Assembly: GCA_045577455.1 (NCBI GenBank)
Contig: JAZNIJ010000191.1
Location: forward strand, 5,100 to 69,099
Length of the DNA: 64,000 bases
Direction of reading: 5' to 3'
From: SIG653 sp045577455
Lineage (GTDB): Bacteria > Bacillota > Clostridia > Oscillospirales > CAG-382
In this document: piece by piece, positions 41,594 through 51,064 of the stretch
How the letters are laid out: each line of letters opens with the position of its first letter
Numbering within the stretch: the stretch's first letter is position 1
The notes under the pieces: generated by a model
What the model saw: only the letters and a program-made list of their open reading frames with translations
Databases searched by the model: none
Told to the model about the DNA's origin: nothing
Made by a program: the position numbers and the translations under genes

Positions 41594-41622
41594 ACACAAA
41601 ATACACATAATAGGAGGAAATT

Positions 41623-44600
41623 ATGAAAAATGCCCCCAAAAAATCGCCTTCCTTTTTGAAAAGGTTGTGCAAAAAATCATTGCTTTTCATTCTCGGCATT
41701 TTATGTATAACATCATGCAGTTCGAAGAGTAGCTCGGTTGAAAACAACGGCTCATCCGCAAACAACGATGGAAACGAAAGCAAAGCAGATGAAAGCAGCA
41801 AAACCAATGAAGAGACAAGTGAAGACACCAATAATGAACCAAGTATTTCTTCGGTTACCGTTGGTGATATTCGTGTTCAGCTTTTATCCGAAACACTTTT
41901 CAGAGTTGAAGCAAAAAGGAAGGGTAAGTTTGAGGACAGACCTTCATACTCTGTTTCAAACCGCACCAACTGGGAAACAGTTGAATTCACTTTGAGCGAA
42001 GAAAACGGAAATCAGGTAATTTCAACAGCCACATATACAATTTATGTGCCCAATGATGCAAAAGATGCTGAAGGTATTTATGTTACAGATAAAGCAGGTG
42101 AAGAACTCTGGCACTTTGAAACATTAACAGATGTAAATGTTTACCTTCCATCTCCAAGCGAAGAACTTGCATCATGGTATTTTGCCGATTCACCACGAAT
42201 TATCCCTTCTGAAAATGGATATACACTTCCCGAAGATAAATACAAGGCAAACAACGGTTGGGAAACTCATTCCGATGCAACAGATTTATATGTTTTCCTT
42301 CCAAACAGGGATTACAAAACCTTTACAAAGGACTTTGTTACACTTACAGGAAGATCTGAAATGCTTCCTTTGAACCTTTTCGGATTCTGGGATTCCAGAT
42401 ATTATGAATACACAGCCGAAACAGCTCTTGCACAGGTTAAAGATTATTTAAACAGGGGCTACTCCATAGATGTGCTTGTTATTGACACTGATTGGCGCGA
42501 TGCTTCAAACGGTGTTGGTTATCAGGTTAACACAGAGCTTTTCCCCGACATCAAGAAATTCTTCGACGAAGTGCATAAGCTCGGCGTTGAGGTTGTATTC
42601 AATGACCATCCGGAGCCGGTTGAGGGAACAGATCGGCTTCTTGACAAAGAAGAAATCAAATACAGAAACGAAAACCTTAAACTCATCTTATCCCTCGGTC
42701 TTGACTATTGGTGGTATGACAGAAACTGGCATGTTGCACTTAACCCAATTGCAGATGACCTTTCAATATACGCAACAGGTATGTATGCATTCCAGTTTAT
42801 AACCGAAGATTACTATCAGAATGTTGTTAAAGATGACCCACAGGCATATGCAAGAAGGGCAATTATCATGGGTAATGTAGACGGTATAACCCATGGAGCT
42901 ATTACATATGCTCCCGATATTGCAGCTCACCGTTTCACACTACAATGGACGGGCGATATCAAAGCAGACAAAGCTGCACTTGCACAAGAACTCTATGATG
43001 CAGTATACGGTGGTGTTGAGCTTGGACTTCCTTATATAAGCTCTGACCTTGGCGGTCATGTTCAGGAAGTAACAAAGGAAATGTATGTACGCTGGATTCA
43101 GTATGGTGCATTATCCACAATTTGCCGTGTTCACTGTGCAAAGCCATTCTCCAGAATGCCTTGGCTCTACGGCGAAACAGCAGAAGCAGTTACAAAAGAA
43201 TATGTTGGAATGAGATACCGTCTCCTTCCATTGTATTATGCATTGGCTCACGAAAACTATACAACAGGTCTCCCGATTATGAGACGACTTGACATTAACT
43301 ATCCTCAATATGTTGAAGCGTCAGCAAATGACCAATACCTGTTGGGGGATTACATACTTGTTGCACCATATTCAGGGGACACACTTATTGAAGCACAGAA
43401 TTATGTTAAGTATACAAACAAGGGCAAAGACGGCCTGAAGCTGGAATATTTCACAAACGATGACCTTGAAGGTGAACCGGCATATGTTGGAACATCGGAT
43501 AAAATCATCTACGATTGGGGTACAGGCGGACCTGAAGAAATTGGACTTTCAGACAACTTCTCTGCTCGTTGGACAGGTGAATTCACCGTTCTTGACGAAG
43601 ATACAAAACTTATCTTCTTTGCAGATGACGGAGTTAAAGTTTGGGTTGATGGCGAGCTGGTTATAGACGGTTGGCGCACATACGACCAGTATTTATCAAC
43701 AGACACTTACAAAGCAGGCAGTAAGCACAGCATCAAGGTTGAATATCGTGAATTAACCGGTCAAGCTCATATCTTCACATATTCAGACCGCACTCCAAAA
43801 CCGGAGAGAACCGTATTTATTCCCGATGGAACATGGATTGATGTATGGACAGGCGAAACAGTTACAGGACCTAAAACAATATCTGTTGATGTTCAACCTG
43901 AAACCTCTCCAATTTATGTAAGAGCAGGCGCAATTATTGCTCTTGCAGAAAATATGCAAAACACATCAGAAAAGAATTGGAGCAATATGACACTTGATGT
44001 TTATCCCTCCAAGGATTATTCTGCAAAAACAACAATTTACGAAGACGATACAAAAACTGTTGCATACAAAGACGGTAAATACCGCACAACTGATATTTCA
44101 ATGGAATATAAGGATGCACTCACAATAGACATCGATGCCGCAAAAGGCAGCTTTGTTGATGAATTCAGGGGCTTTGAAGAAAGAACATTCAATGTGAGAA
44201 TCCACGCAAGAGAAGATTTTGGAGCTATCCAGAAGATAACTCTTAACGGAAGTGAGCTTTCTGCAACAATTCATCAGATTTCCGAAGACGCTTCCCCATT
44301 TGCTTTCTCAGGTGCAGCAACAGACAGCGTTATTTATGAGATTTCCTTCACAACAAACATCAGAATGGCAAATCAAATCAAAATATTCTTTGAAAACCCA
44401 ACCGCAGACGGCAAGAACAAAGAATATGATGCAACAGAAGTTAAGATTGATCTAAAAGCTATAAACACCGGCAAGAGATCACTCAGACTTACAGATAAAG
44501 ATAACCTTGACTATGCCTTGTTTGGATATCTTGACCAGTATTCTGTTTTGAGAATGAAAGATGGCAAGGGACTTATTGGCAACCTTACATCTGATTCAGA

Positions 44601-44952
44601 ATTGTTCAGCTTCGATGATAACTACACAATTTCTTGGACCGATGGCGACGAAAAAGAAAATGGCAGATCAACAAACGGCCCTGTTTCTCATCGTAATTTC
44701 TCATTAACTCTCAAAACAACTGAGGGCAAAAACACATTCTCAATCTATGTGGGCGGTTACAAAAGCGCAGCAAGATTCACTGTAAGAGACAAGAGTGGAA
44801 ATGTTGAAACAATTGACTTCGGAGATATGGATACAAACTTCTACAGAAAAGTAACAATTGAATGTACATCCGATTCTCCTTCTGAAATCTACATTTCATA
44901 CACCTTGACAGCAGGTAACAATGTTACCTTCTCTGCGGTTACAGCACAATAA
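41623..44952 (+). CDS. GH31 glycoside hydrolase lipoprotein with PA14 domain
   Basis: 1109 residues. Signal peptide with lipobox ILCITSC (Cys at about 28), then a Ser/Asn/Glu-rich linker, so the protein is anchored on the outside. GH31 N-terminal beta domain, then the barrel: LLVIDTDWRDASNG-type strand near 285, nucleophile region YWWYDRNWH near 365, and acid/base region YISSDLGGHVQE near 470. Classic GH31 motifs have WxDMNE; here DRNW follows, which may reflect another substrate. Residues about 610-720 are a PA14-like insertion (SARWTGEFTV, FFADDGVKVWVDG), a possible sugar-binding unit. A C-terminal beta region follows. The likely substrate is an alpha-glucan or alpha-xyloside. Confidence 0.88.
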   Translation: MKNAPKKSPSFLKRLCKKSLLFILGILCITSCSSKSSSVENNGSSANNDGNESKADESSKTNEETSEDTNNEPSISSVTVGDIRVQLLSETLFRVEAKRKGKFEDRPSYSVSNRTNWETVEFTLSEENGNQVISTATYTIYVPNDAKDAEGIYVTDKAGEELWHFETLTDVNVYLPSPSEELASWYFADSPRIIPSENGYTLPEDKYKANNGWETHSDATDLYVFLPNRDYKTFTKDFVTLTGRSEMLPLNLFGFWDSRYYEYTAETALAQVKDYLNRGYSIDVLVIDTDWRDASNGVGYQVNTELFPDIKKFFDEVHKLGVEVVFNDHPEPVEGTDRLLDKEEIKYRNENLKLILSLGLDYWWYDRNWHVALNPIADDLSIYATGMYAFQFITEDYYQNVVKDDPQAYARRAIIMGNVDGITHGAITYAPDIAAHRFTLQWTGDIKADKAALAQELYDAVYGGVELGLPYISSDLGGHVQEVTKEMYVRWIQYGALSTICRVHCAKPFSRMPWLYGETAEAVTKEYVGMRYRLLPLYYALAHENYTTGLPIMRRLDINYPQYVEASANDQYLLGDYILVAPYSGDTLIEAQNYVKYTNKGKDGLKLEYFTNDDLEGEPAYVGTSDKIIYDWGTGGPEEIGLSDNFSARWTGEFTVLDEDTKLIFFADDGVKVWVDGELVIDGWRTYDQYLSTDTYKAGSKHSIKVEYRELTGQAHIFTYSDRTPKPERTVFIPDGTWIDVWTGETVTGPKTISVDVQPETSPIYVRAGAIIALAENMQNTSEKNWSNMTLDVYPSKDYSAKTTIYEDDTKTVAYKDGKYRTTDISMEYKDALTIDIDAAKGSFVDEFRGFEERTFNVRIHAREDFGAIQKITLNGSELSATIHQISEDASPFAFSGAATDSVIYEISFTTNIRMANQIKIFFENPTADGKNKEYDATEVKIDLKAINTGKRSLRLTDKDNLDYALFGYLDQYSVLRMKDGKGLIGNLTSDSELFSFDDNYTISWTDGDEKENGRSTNGPVSHRNFSLTLKTTEGKNTFSIYVGGYKSAARFTVRDKSGNVETIDFGDMDTNFYRKVTIECTSDSPSEIYISYTLTAGNNVTFSAVTAQ

Positions 44953-45010
44953 ACAGATATATTTGCCCCTATAAATAAAAATAAACAGCTATATTTGTCC
45001 CTATAAAAAA
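44945..45010 (+). repeat. Two-copy repeat overlapping the GH31 stop codon
   Basis: AATAAACAG(A/C)TATATTTG(C/T)CCCTATAAA occurs twice, the first copy containing the GH31 stop TAA (44950-44952). Confidence 0.75.
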
Positions 45011-45013
45011 ATT

Positions 45014-45057
45014 AAGCATCACCGATTGTTTCATCCAATCGGTGATGCTTTTTATAT
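45014..45057 (+). terminator. Strong terminator after GH31 gene
   Basis: AAGCATCACCGATTG pairs perfectly over 15 bases with CAATCGGTGATGCTT around the loop TTTCATC, followed by TTTATATG. The flanking A-rich side also allows use on the other strand. Confidence 0.9.
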
Positions 45058-45262
45058 GCTCAAAGGCACAAAATTGATATTAAATATATACTTAAATCCA
45101 CATTGTTACATACTTAAAGCCCAAACAGATGTTGCAAATATGCTAAAAGCCACATTATTGCAAATATGCTTAAAAGCATAAATTGATGTTGCATATATAC
45201 TTAAATCCGCATTGTTGCGCATATGCTTAAAGCTATATTGCACACACGCTTAAAATTGGAAA
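45058..45262. repeat. Degenerate tandem repeat downstream of LRR/dockerin gene
   Basis: About seven copies of a 26-32 base unit of the type TTGTTGCATATATGCTTAAA(G/T)CC(A/G)CA, with many substitutions. It lies between the GH31 terminator and the stop of the minus-strand gene at 45273, whose last bases (TTTATGCATAA read on that strand) resemble the unit. Confidence 0.75.
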
Positions 45263-45272
45263 ATGATGTTAT

Positions 45273-46910
45273 TTATGCATAAATATCAATTGTTCCAAGA
45301 AAATGGGATTTAACCTGAATATAGTCGGTTGTTGTAATTTCACCGTCTCCTGTTGTATCAGCAGCTAATGCAAATGCACCTACCAATTTAATTGATTTTG
45401 AAAATGCTTTTTTGATTTGTATATAATCAGTTGAGGTAACAGAACCGTTTCCGTCTGTATCACCTTTAATAACAACCTTATAAATAGTTCCATTTGTGAA
45501 TGTTATTTTAGTTCCTGTTCCAACATGGCTGTTTCCCGAAATTGCAATGCCGTTAGAATCTTTTACCCTGTAATCACTATTTTTTATGAGTTTTTCAAGC
45601 TGGTCAACCTTTAAATTTCCCTTCAAGCCGAAAACAAATCCACTATCACAACTTATATTATCATCTGTAAACTCTATCTTTTCGGTTAAATCCACAAATC
45701 CAAAGCCGTAATATCCTGCGTAAAAATAGCCCGATGTATTGGAAAAACCTTCAATAACAAAATCAGAATTTTGCAAATATTCGCCGTTGATTTGCCTAAA
45801 TCCAAAAGCGCGTTCCCCTACATATTCAACCGTTGCAGGAATTTTTACCCTCTCAAGATTTGTGTTGTTAAACGCATCAACCCCTATAGATTCAACAGAA
45901 TCGGGAATAATTATGCTTTTAAGATTTTCACAACCAAAAAATGCAGATTCACCTATTTTTTCAAGGGAGTTGTTCAAAATCACCTTTTCAAGTTGAGCGC
46001 AACCCGAAAAAGCATTTGCAGGCAATTCTTTAATCTCGCCTTGAAGTTCAACAGATTCAAGCTGCGACATTCCTTCAAAAGTAGAAGGAAGCAAGGTTAC
46101 TTCTCCTTTAATAACAACGTTTTTTATGTTTTTTTCCAAATAGTGCAAAGGGAAAGAAGTGCCCATTTTTCCGTTTCCGTAAATCTCCATTGTTCCGTCA
46201 TCATGGAGAGAATAATTAACATTTTCTCCCAGGTTGCCATCATTCATAATAGGTTTGCCCACAACCTGAATTTCAGAAAAAGACAATAAGTATACAGGGC
46301 TGTACATATAAATTTTCACAGCGCTTGCGGTTATGGGAGAGTTGAAGTTGAATTTGAAATTATAATAAGATTCTTCTCCCGTCTCCTCTTTAGTCATAAC
46401 AAAATCGGTGTTTCTACTATAATCAATATTGTTTTCTGAGAAAAAAAACATTGTTTTTTCTCCGGAAAATCCTCTGTTTTGACCCGATGTTCCATCTCCA
46501 TATGTATCCCAGACACCGCAAAAATTAACGCTCACTATATCGTTGTAGGTTGCTCCAAGGTCTAATATAACTGTAACTATTCTGCTTGTACCCTGAAATA
46601 TAACTGTTTCAAAGGGAGTTTCCGGCACTGCAACAATACCGTCTGTAAGCAGAGTGCAAGAATCGTCCTCGTATCCACTCTTAAAGTTGTTCATTACATC
46701 ATCGTTATATGTATACTTCCTCCCCAAGGCGTAGTTTACAGGGGTTCTGTTTTCAGCGGAAGTATCGTCGTTGGTTTCTGACGAAATATCGCTGTTCATT
46801 TTTGAAGAAACACCGTCGTTTGTCCCTGTTTCAGCACCGACTGTTCCAACGCATGAAACAAGCAAAACAAGACAAAGCAAAAGTGAAAATAATTTTCTGT
46901 AGGTTTTCAT
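45273..46910 (-). CDS. Secreted BspA-type leucine-rich repeat protein with C-terminal dockerin
   Basis: 545 residues. Signal peptide LFSLLLCLVLLVSCVGTVGA; a Cys in VSC could also act as lipobox. Then a Ser/Thr/Asn-rich linker, and a beta domain (about 55-210) resembling discoidin-type carbohydrate-binding modules (NYALGRKYTYN...LTDGIV). BspA-type LRR_5 repeats follow at about 270-380 (LPANAFSGCAQLEKVILNN, IGESAFFGCENLKSIIIPD). Residues about 480-545 are a type I dockerin with two calcium loops: GDTDGNGSVTSTDYIQIKKAF and DTTGDGEITTTDYIQVKSHF. Dockerins plug into cohesin scaffolds. No cohesin gene is in the window. Confidence 0.88.
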   Translation of the reverse strand: MKTYRKLFSLLLCLVLLVSCVGTVGAETGTNDGVSSKMNSDISSETNDDTSAENRTPVNYALGRKYTYNDDVMNNFKSGYEDDSCTLLTDGIVAVPETPFETVIFQGTSRIVTVILDLGATYNDIVSVNFCGVWDTYGDGTSGQNRGFSGEKTMFFFSENNIDYSRNTDFVMTKEETGEESYYNFKFNFNSPITASAVKIYMYSPVYLLSFSEIQVVGKPIMNDGNLGENVNYSLHDDGTMEIYGNGKMGTSFPLHYLEKNIKNVVIKGEVTLLPSTFEGMSQLESVELQGEIKELPANAFSGCAQLEKVILNNSLEKIGESAFFGCENLKSIIIPDSVESIGVDAFNNTNLERVKIPATVEYVGERAFGFRQINGEYLQNSDFVIEGFSNTSGYFYAGYYGFGFVDLTEKIEFTDDNISCDSGFVFGLKGNLKVDQLEKLIKNSDYRVKDSNGIAISGNSHVGTGTKITFTNGTIYKVVIKGDTDGNGSVTSTDYIQIKKAFSKSIKLVGAFALAADTTGDGEITTTDYIQVKSHFLGTIDIYA

Positions 46911-46966
46911 ACTAAACTCCCTTCAATTCAAACAATTGATTTTGGTCTACCTTGTTCGACACCGAC

Positions 46967-46995
46967 ATTCTAACACAATAGACGGCGTTTGTCAA
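46967..46995 (-). promoter_or_regulatory. Promoter of LRR/dockerin gene
   Basis: On the minus strand TTGACA (46995-46990), 17 bases, TAGAAT (46972-46967), 57 bases before the start codon. Confidence 0.75.
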
Positions 46996-47106
46996 TAGTT
47001 TTTTTAAAAACACAAAATTTTTATAAAAAACGAGCAAGGGTAATATAAAAAAGGGCATAAAGAGCAATTTCTTGCCTTTACACCCATTTTATATATTTAT
47101 TTTATT

Positions 47107-48288
47107 TTAAAGCACAAAATATGTTGAAATAACTTCGCTGTTTGCAATGAGCTTTTTCTGTACACCGTAAAGTGCTTCGGGGAGAATTGTTCCGTATTCG
47201 TCGTTAATTTCAACGCTTTCAAAGCCCTCAATTGGCTTTTTGCTTCTGACAAAGAGCTTTGTTGGAATTTCGTCCTCTGTAAGAACAAATCCCTCCTCTG
47301 CATATTCTCTGAGCATTGGAAGCGGTTTACAGCGAATTGCTTCGATAACATCAGCGGCAACAGCGGAAGCGGTTGGCAAGCTGCCTGCACCTGCACCATA
47401 GAAAATACTTTCGCCAAGAACATTACCCGTTACGGAAATTGCATTGAAAACATCTGATGTTGCGGCAATAAGAGAGGATTTGCAAACAAAGTGAGGAGCA
47501 ACCATAAGTTTGATTTTGTCTCCGCATTTTTCTGCAACTCCAAGGAGCTTAATTGCATAACCCATTTTTTCTGCAAATGCAGTATCTTCAAGTGTAATTT
47601 CGGTGATTCCCTTAACAGGAGATGCCATTTCTGTTGGGATAATGCAGTTAAATGCAATACCACCAAGAATGCATATTTTACGAAGGGCATCTGTTCCCTC
47701 AACATCGGCAGCAGGGTTTGCTTCTGCATAGCCAAGGCGCTGTGCTTCTTTCAAAGCAGATGCAAAATCTGTTCCGCATTCCTTCATCTGAGTTAAAATA
47801 TAGTTTGTTGTTCCGTTGAGAATACCTGCAACTTTAACGATTTTGTTTGCTGTGAGAGCATTAAGCATTGCATTGATAATTGGAATACCGCCGCCAACGC
47901 TTGCTTCGTAAAGATAGCTCACACCGTTTCTTACGGCACATTCGGAAAGCTCTTTACCATATTTGGCAACACATTCTTTATTTGATGTAACAACGCTTTT
48001 TCCACTTTCCAAAGCTGCTTTGGAAAACTCATATGCAGGATGAGAACCACCCATTGTCTCAACAACAACGGAAACGGTTTTATCATTTATAATTTTGTTT
48101 ATGTCTGTTGTAACACGGTCTGCAAGCTCGTGGCCTTCAAAGGTACGAAGGTCAAGGATGTATTTAACATCAATAAGCAGTTCCCCTTCACCACCTAATT
48201 TTTTGGAAATGTCAGCAGAATTCTCTTTGATAACCTCCCAAACACCGCTTCCAACAACGCCAAAACCCATAATTGCAATATTAAACAT
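47107..48288 (-). CDS. hom: Homoserine dehydrogenase
   Basis: 393 residues from ATG 48288, with GGAAGG upstream; the longer frame to 48354 has no site. NAD(P)-binding FNIAIMGFGVVGSGVWEVI, then YEASVGGGIPIINAML, and the family signature GILNGTTNYILTQM near 170-185 with the catalytic Lys region further on. It reduces aspartate semialdehyde to homoserine on the way to threonine and methionine. Many homologues end with an ACT domain for threonine feedback; here the last about 65 residues are short and only loosely ACT-like. It stands alone, with no thrB or thrC neighbour. Confidence 0.93.
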   Translation of the reverse strand: MFNIAIMGFGVVGSGVWEVIKENSADISKKLGGEGELLIDVKYILDLRTFEGHELADRVTTDINKIINDKTVSVVVETMGGSHPAYEFSKAALESGKSVVTSNKECVAKYGKELSECAVRNGVSYLYEASVGGGIPIINAMLNALTANKIVKVAGILNGTTNYILTQMKECGTDFASALKEAQRLGYAEANPAADVEGTDALRKICILGGIAFNCIIPTEMASPVKGITEITLEDTAFAEKMGYAIKLLGVAEKCGDKIKLMVAPHFVCKSSLIAATSDVFNAISVTGNVLGESIFYGAGAGSLPTASAVAADVIEAIRCKPLPMLREYAEEGFVLTEDEIPTKLFVRSKKPIEGFESVEINDEYGTILPEALYGVQKKLIANSEVISTYFVL

Positions 48289-48396
48289 AAGTACAACCTT
48301 CCTGATACTGAAATTCATTATCAATATATTAACACATTTTTTTTCGTTTTTCAAGTATTTTCTTAATTATTGATAAAAAAGTTTATCGTGTTCGTA

Positions 48397-48425
48397 TTGA
48401 CAACACCGTTGTTTTGAAGTATAAT
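48397..48425 (+). promoter_or_regulatory. galU promoter (perfect consensus)
   Basis: TTGACA (48397-48402), 17 bases, TATAAT (48420-48425), 64 bases before the galU start. Likely the main promoter for the following forward genes. Confidence 0.85.
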
Positions 48426-48489
48426 ACATATAAGTATATTTATAATTATTAACGATGAACATCGTATTGGTTTTAAGAAAGGACAGAAT

Positions 48490-49362
48490 ATGAGCAGAAT
48501 AACAAAAGCGGTTATACCTGCCGCAGGGCTTGGAACGAGAATGCTTCCTGCATCCAAAAGTGTTCCAAAAGAGATGTATCCCGTTGTTGACAAACCTGCA
48601 ATACAGTTTCTTGTTGAAGAAGCGGCAAAATCCGGCATCACCGACATACTTATAATAACTGCCCGTGGAAAAGAAGCAATTGAATCTCACTTTGATAAAA
48701 ACTTTGACTATAACATAAAGCTTGCAAACTCAGGTAAAACCGATGAGCTTAAAGAGCTTGAACGGATAGAGAGCTTGGCAAATATTTATTTCCTCCGTCA
48801 GAAAGAGGCAAAAGGGCTTGGTCACGCTGTTCTCTGCGCCAAAAATTTTGTTGGCAACGAACCCTTTGCAGTGCTGTACGGTGATGATATGATTATCTCC
48901 CAAACACCTGTTTGCAAACAGCTTGCAGATGTTTGGAACAAATACGAAAAGGGTGTTGTTGGGGTTAAAGAAGTTCCAACGGAAAAGGTTGTTAAGTATT
49001 GCTCCCTTAAAACAGCTCCAACAGATACAGCAGACCTTTATTCTGTTTCCGATATGATTGAAAAGCCAAAGCCGGAACAGATTTTCTCTAACTTTTCAAT
49101 TCTTGGCAGGGTAATTCTCCCTCCCTCAATTTTTGAAATTCTTGAAAACACACCACTCGGAGCAGGCGGTGAGCTTCAGCTTACAGACGCTATGGCAACC
49201 CTTGCAAGGAAAGAGGGAATTATGGCTCTTGACTATGAGGGTAAAAGATACGATATGGGAAGCAAGCTGGGCTTTATTATGGCAAACATAGATGTTGGCT
49301 TGAAACATCCTGAAACAGCAGAAGGGCTGAAAGAATATTTAAGACAGTTGAAAATTAAGTGA
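48490..49362 (+). CDS. galU: UTP-glucose-1-phosphate uridylyltransferase
   Basis: 290 residues. Nucleotidyltransferase motif KAVIPAAGLGTRMLPASKSVPKEM at the N-terminus, sugar-binding AVLYGDDMI near 118, and a closing GSKLGFIMANIDVGLKH typical of GalU. It makes UDP-glucose from UTP and glucose-1-phosphate for glycans and lipids. AAAGGA precedes ATG. The stop TGA is the first part of a short AAGTGAT repeat (49357-49383). Confidence 0.95.
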   Translation: MSRITKAVIPAAGLGTRMLPASKSVPKEMYPVVDKPAIQFLVEEAAKSGITDILIITARGKEAIESHFDKNFDYNIKLANSGKTDELKELERIESLANIYFLRQKEAKGLGHAVLCAKNFVGNEPFAVLYGDDMIISQTPVCKQLADVWNKYEKGVVGVKEVPTEKVVKYCSLKTAPTDTADLYSVSDMIEKPKPEQIFSNFSILGRVILPPSIFEILENTPLGAGGELQLTDAMATLARKEGIMALDYEGKRYDMGSKLGFIMANIDVGLKHPETAEGLKEYLRQLKIK

Positions 49363-49383
49363 TAAGTGATAAGTGATAAGTGT
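49357..49383 (+). repeat. AAGTGAT heptamer repeat at the galU stop
   Basis: Three full copies plus part of AAGTGAT, starting with the last Lys codon and stop codon of galU. Each copy supplies another in-phase or out-of-phase TGA/TAA. Confidence 0.85.
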
Positions 49384-49424
49384 GAAGTTTGGAATTTCTA
49401 ATTCCGAATTATACAGAGGTGCTT

Positions 49425-49910
49425 ATGGAAAGAATCAGCAAGGAAAACTATTATTTAAACATAGCCCAGACAGTTTCCTCAAGAGGAACTTGTCTCAGAA
49501 AAAAATTCGGTGCTATTATCGTTAAAAACGATGTTATTATTTCCACAGGATACACAGGTGCGCCCAGAGGCAGAGTCAACTGTTGCGACAGAAAAACCTG
49601 CTTAAGAGATGAAATGAACATTCCCAGAGGAGAAAGGTATGAGCTTTGCCGTTCTGTTCACGCAGAAGCAAACGCAATTATCAGTGCTTCAAGAGAACAA
49701 ATGTTGGGTGCTGACCTTTATCTCGCCTGCACAGACCCAAAAACCGAAGAAATTATCGGTGGCACAACAAGTTGTCAGATGTGCAAGCGCCTTGTTATTA
49801 ACGCAGGAATCAGACGAGTTATCGTTAGAGAAACAGAGGACACATATACAATTTACCATGTTGAAGATTGGATTACAAACGATGACAGTCTTGGTAAAGT
49901 GGGTTATTAA
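49425..49910 (+). CDS. dCMP deaminase (ComEB-like)
   Basis: 161 residues from ATG 49425, with AGAGGTG upstream. Zinc-binding motifs of the cytidine/deoxycytidylate deaminase family: SVHAEANAI (His and catalytic Glu) near 82 and TTSCQMCKRLVINAG near 118. The insertion NCCDRKTCLRDEMNIPRGERYE between them is typical of bacterial dCMP deaminase/ComEB. It converts dCMP to dUMP for dTMP synthesis. It lies 62 bases after galU, in the same transcript by spacing. Confidence 0.9.
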   Translation: MERISKENYYLNIAQTVSSRGTCLRKKFGAIIVKNDVIISTGYTGAPRGRVNCCDRKTCLRDEMNIPRGERYELCRSVHAEANAIISASREQMLGADLYLACTDPKTEEIIGGTTSCQMCKRLVINAGIRRVIVRETEDTYTIYHVEDWITNDDSLGKVGY

Positions 49911-50145
49911 ACCTTAACGCTTACAGTAAATCGGGGTATTGACCTTAACGCTTACAGTAAATTGGGGTATCAACCTTAACACTTACAGTAAATCGGGGTA
50001 TTGACCTTAACACTTACAGTAAATCGGGGTATTGACCTTAACGCTTACAGTAAATTGGGGTATCAACCTTAACGCTTACAGTAAATCGGGGTATTGACCT
50101 TAACGCTTACAGTAAATTTGAGTATTAACCTTAACACTCACATAA
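49904..50145 (+). repeat. 31-base tandem repeat after dCMP deaminase gene
   Basis: Seven and a half copies of CCTTAACGCTTACAGTAAAT followed by CGGGGTATTGA. Copies alternate between two subtypes (CGGGGTATTGA and TGGGGTATCAA), with GC/AC changes at one place; the last copies are more degenerate. The gene end GGTTATTAAACC resembles the unit end GGGTATTGACC, so the array seems to begin in the coding sequence. There are no spacers, so this is not CRISPR. Confidence 0.92.
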
Positions 50146-50221
50146 TAAAGACCGTTGCGGTTATCACCTCATTTAAATTATAACCCAAAAGCAAAAATTC
50201 CAGATTTAAAGGATTATTATT

Positions 50222-50968
50222 TTGAAGAAAAAAAATATTTCAGCGAAACAAAAAAAGAAAAAAATGTCGGGCAACAAGGAGCTTGCAATTTCTTTGTCAA
50301 TTATCGGGGTTATTATCCTTATAATTCTTGGCTTCACATATCTTCCCGATATGATTAAAGAATGGAAGCGGAAAGCAAGCATTGTTGACTTTAAGCAGGA
50401 AGAAACATACATTGTTGACGAAAACGGAAATAAATTCTATATGCTTAATAATTGTGTTGAAGCAATGGCAAAAACAGGGCTTTACGGTCGGCTTGACGGT
50501 GTTGAATACTATTATATAACCAAAATGGGAAAAGAGGGGGAAAAGCCCCAATTTATAGTTGAATATCTGAATGATTCCATTGGTTTTGTATATGGTAGAG
50601 AAGATGCAGAAAAAATCACACTCAACAGCTTCGCCCCAATTTCCGCAGATATTTGTCTTGGCTCGACAGATTATCCAATAGATTATCTTGTTGCCCACGA
50701 TAAATACCTTGAAAACGGGGGAAACAAGAAAAACGATGAACCGCTTATCAATATGATTGTTGATTCCCTCACAAATGGTGATGAGGTTGATATGCCAATG
50801 AAGCAAAAATCTCTCTGGCAAATAAAGCTGAAATCGCAAAAATATCCGGGACTGTATTTCACCGTTCACTTTATAACAGATATAAACGGAATATCATATT
50901 TGTATAACCCACTTGACGGAAAATATGTTAAAGCTCCTGACCAGCTCAAGTTGAGAATTGAAGGGTAA
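50222..50968 (+). CDS. Membrane-anchored protein of unknown function
   Basis: 248 residues from TTG 50222, with AAAGGA 11 bases upstream; ATG 50264 is an alternative without a good site. A highly basic N-terminus (KKKNISAKQKKKKM), one membrane helix at about 23-42 (AISLSIIGVIILIILGF), then about 200 residues outside the cell, rich in Y, D and K. No signal peptidase site, no lipobox and no family recognised. Type II membrane topology. It follows the 31-base array and precedes rimI; that context suggests no function. Confidence 0.7.
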   Translation: MKKKNISAKQKKKKMSGNKELAISLSIIGVIILIILGFTYLPDMIKEWKRKASIVDFKQEETYIVDENGNKFYMLNNCVEAMAKTGLYGRLDGVEYYYITKMGKEGEKPQFIVEYLNDSIGFVYGREDAEKITLNSFAPISADICLGSTDYPIDYLVAHDKYLENGGNKKNDEPLINMIVDSLTNGDEVDMPMKQKSLWQIKLKSQKYPGLYFTVHFITDINGISYLYNPLDGKYVKAPDQLKLRIEG

Positions 50969-51064
50969 TCAACGAATTGAAGCAAACCAAATCCCAATGT
51001 AAAAAACATAACAAGGTGCAAAAACACTCTACAAAAACTATGAAACTTACCACCAAAAGGAACT

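Noticed and set aside
41355..41831. Minus-strand open frame of 158 codons before the GH31 gene
   Set aside because: It overlaps the GH31 signal peptide region and promoter, has no ribosome site and no family resemblance. Its Leu/Ser-rich start is the mirror of the Glu/Ser-rich GH31 linker.
49904..50145. Possible CRISPR array
   Set aside because: Units of 31 bases follow each other with no spacers, copies vary inside the unit, and no cas gene is near.
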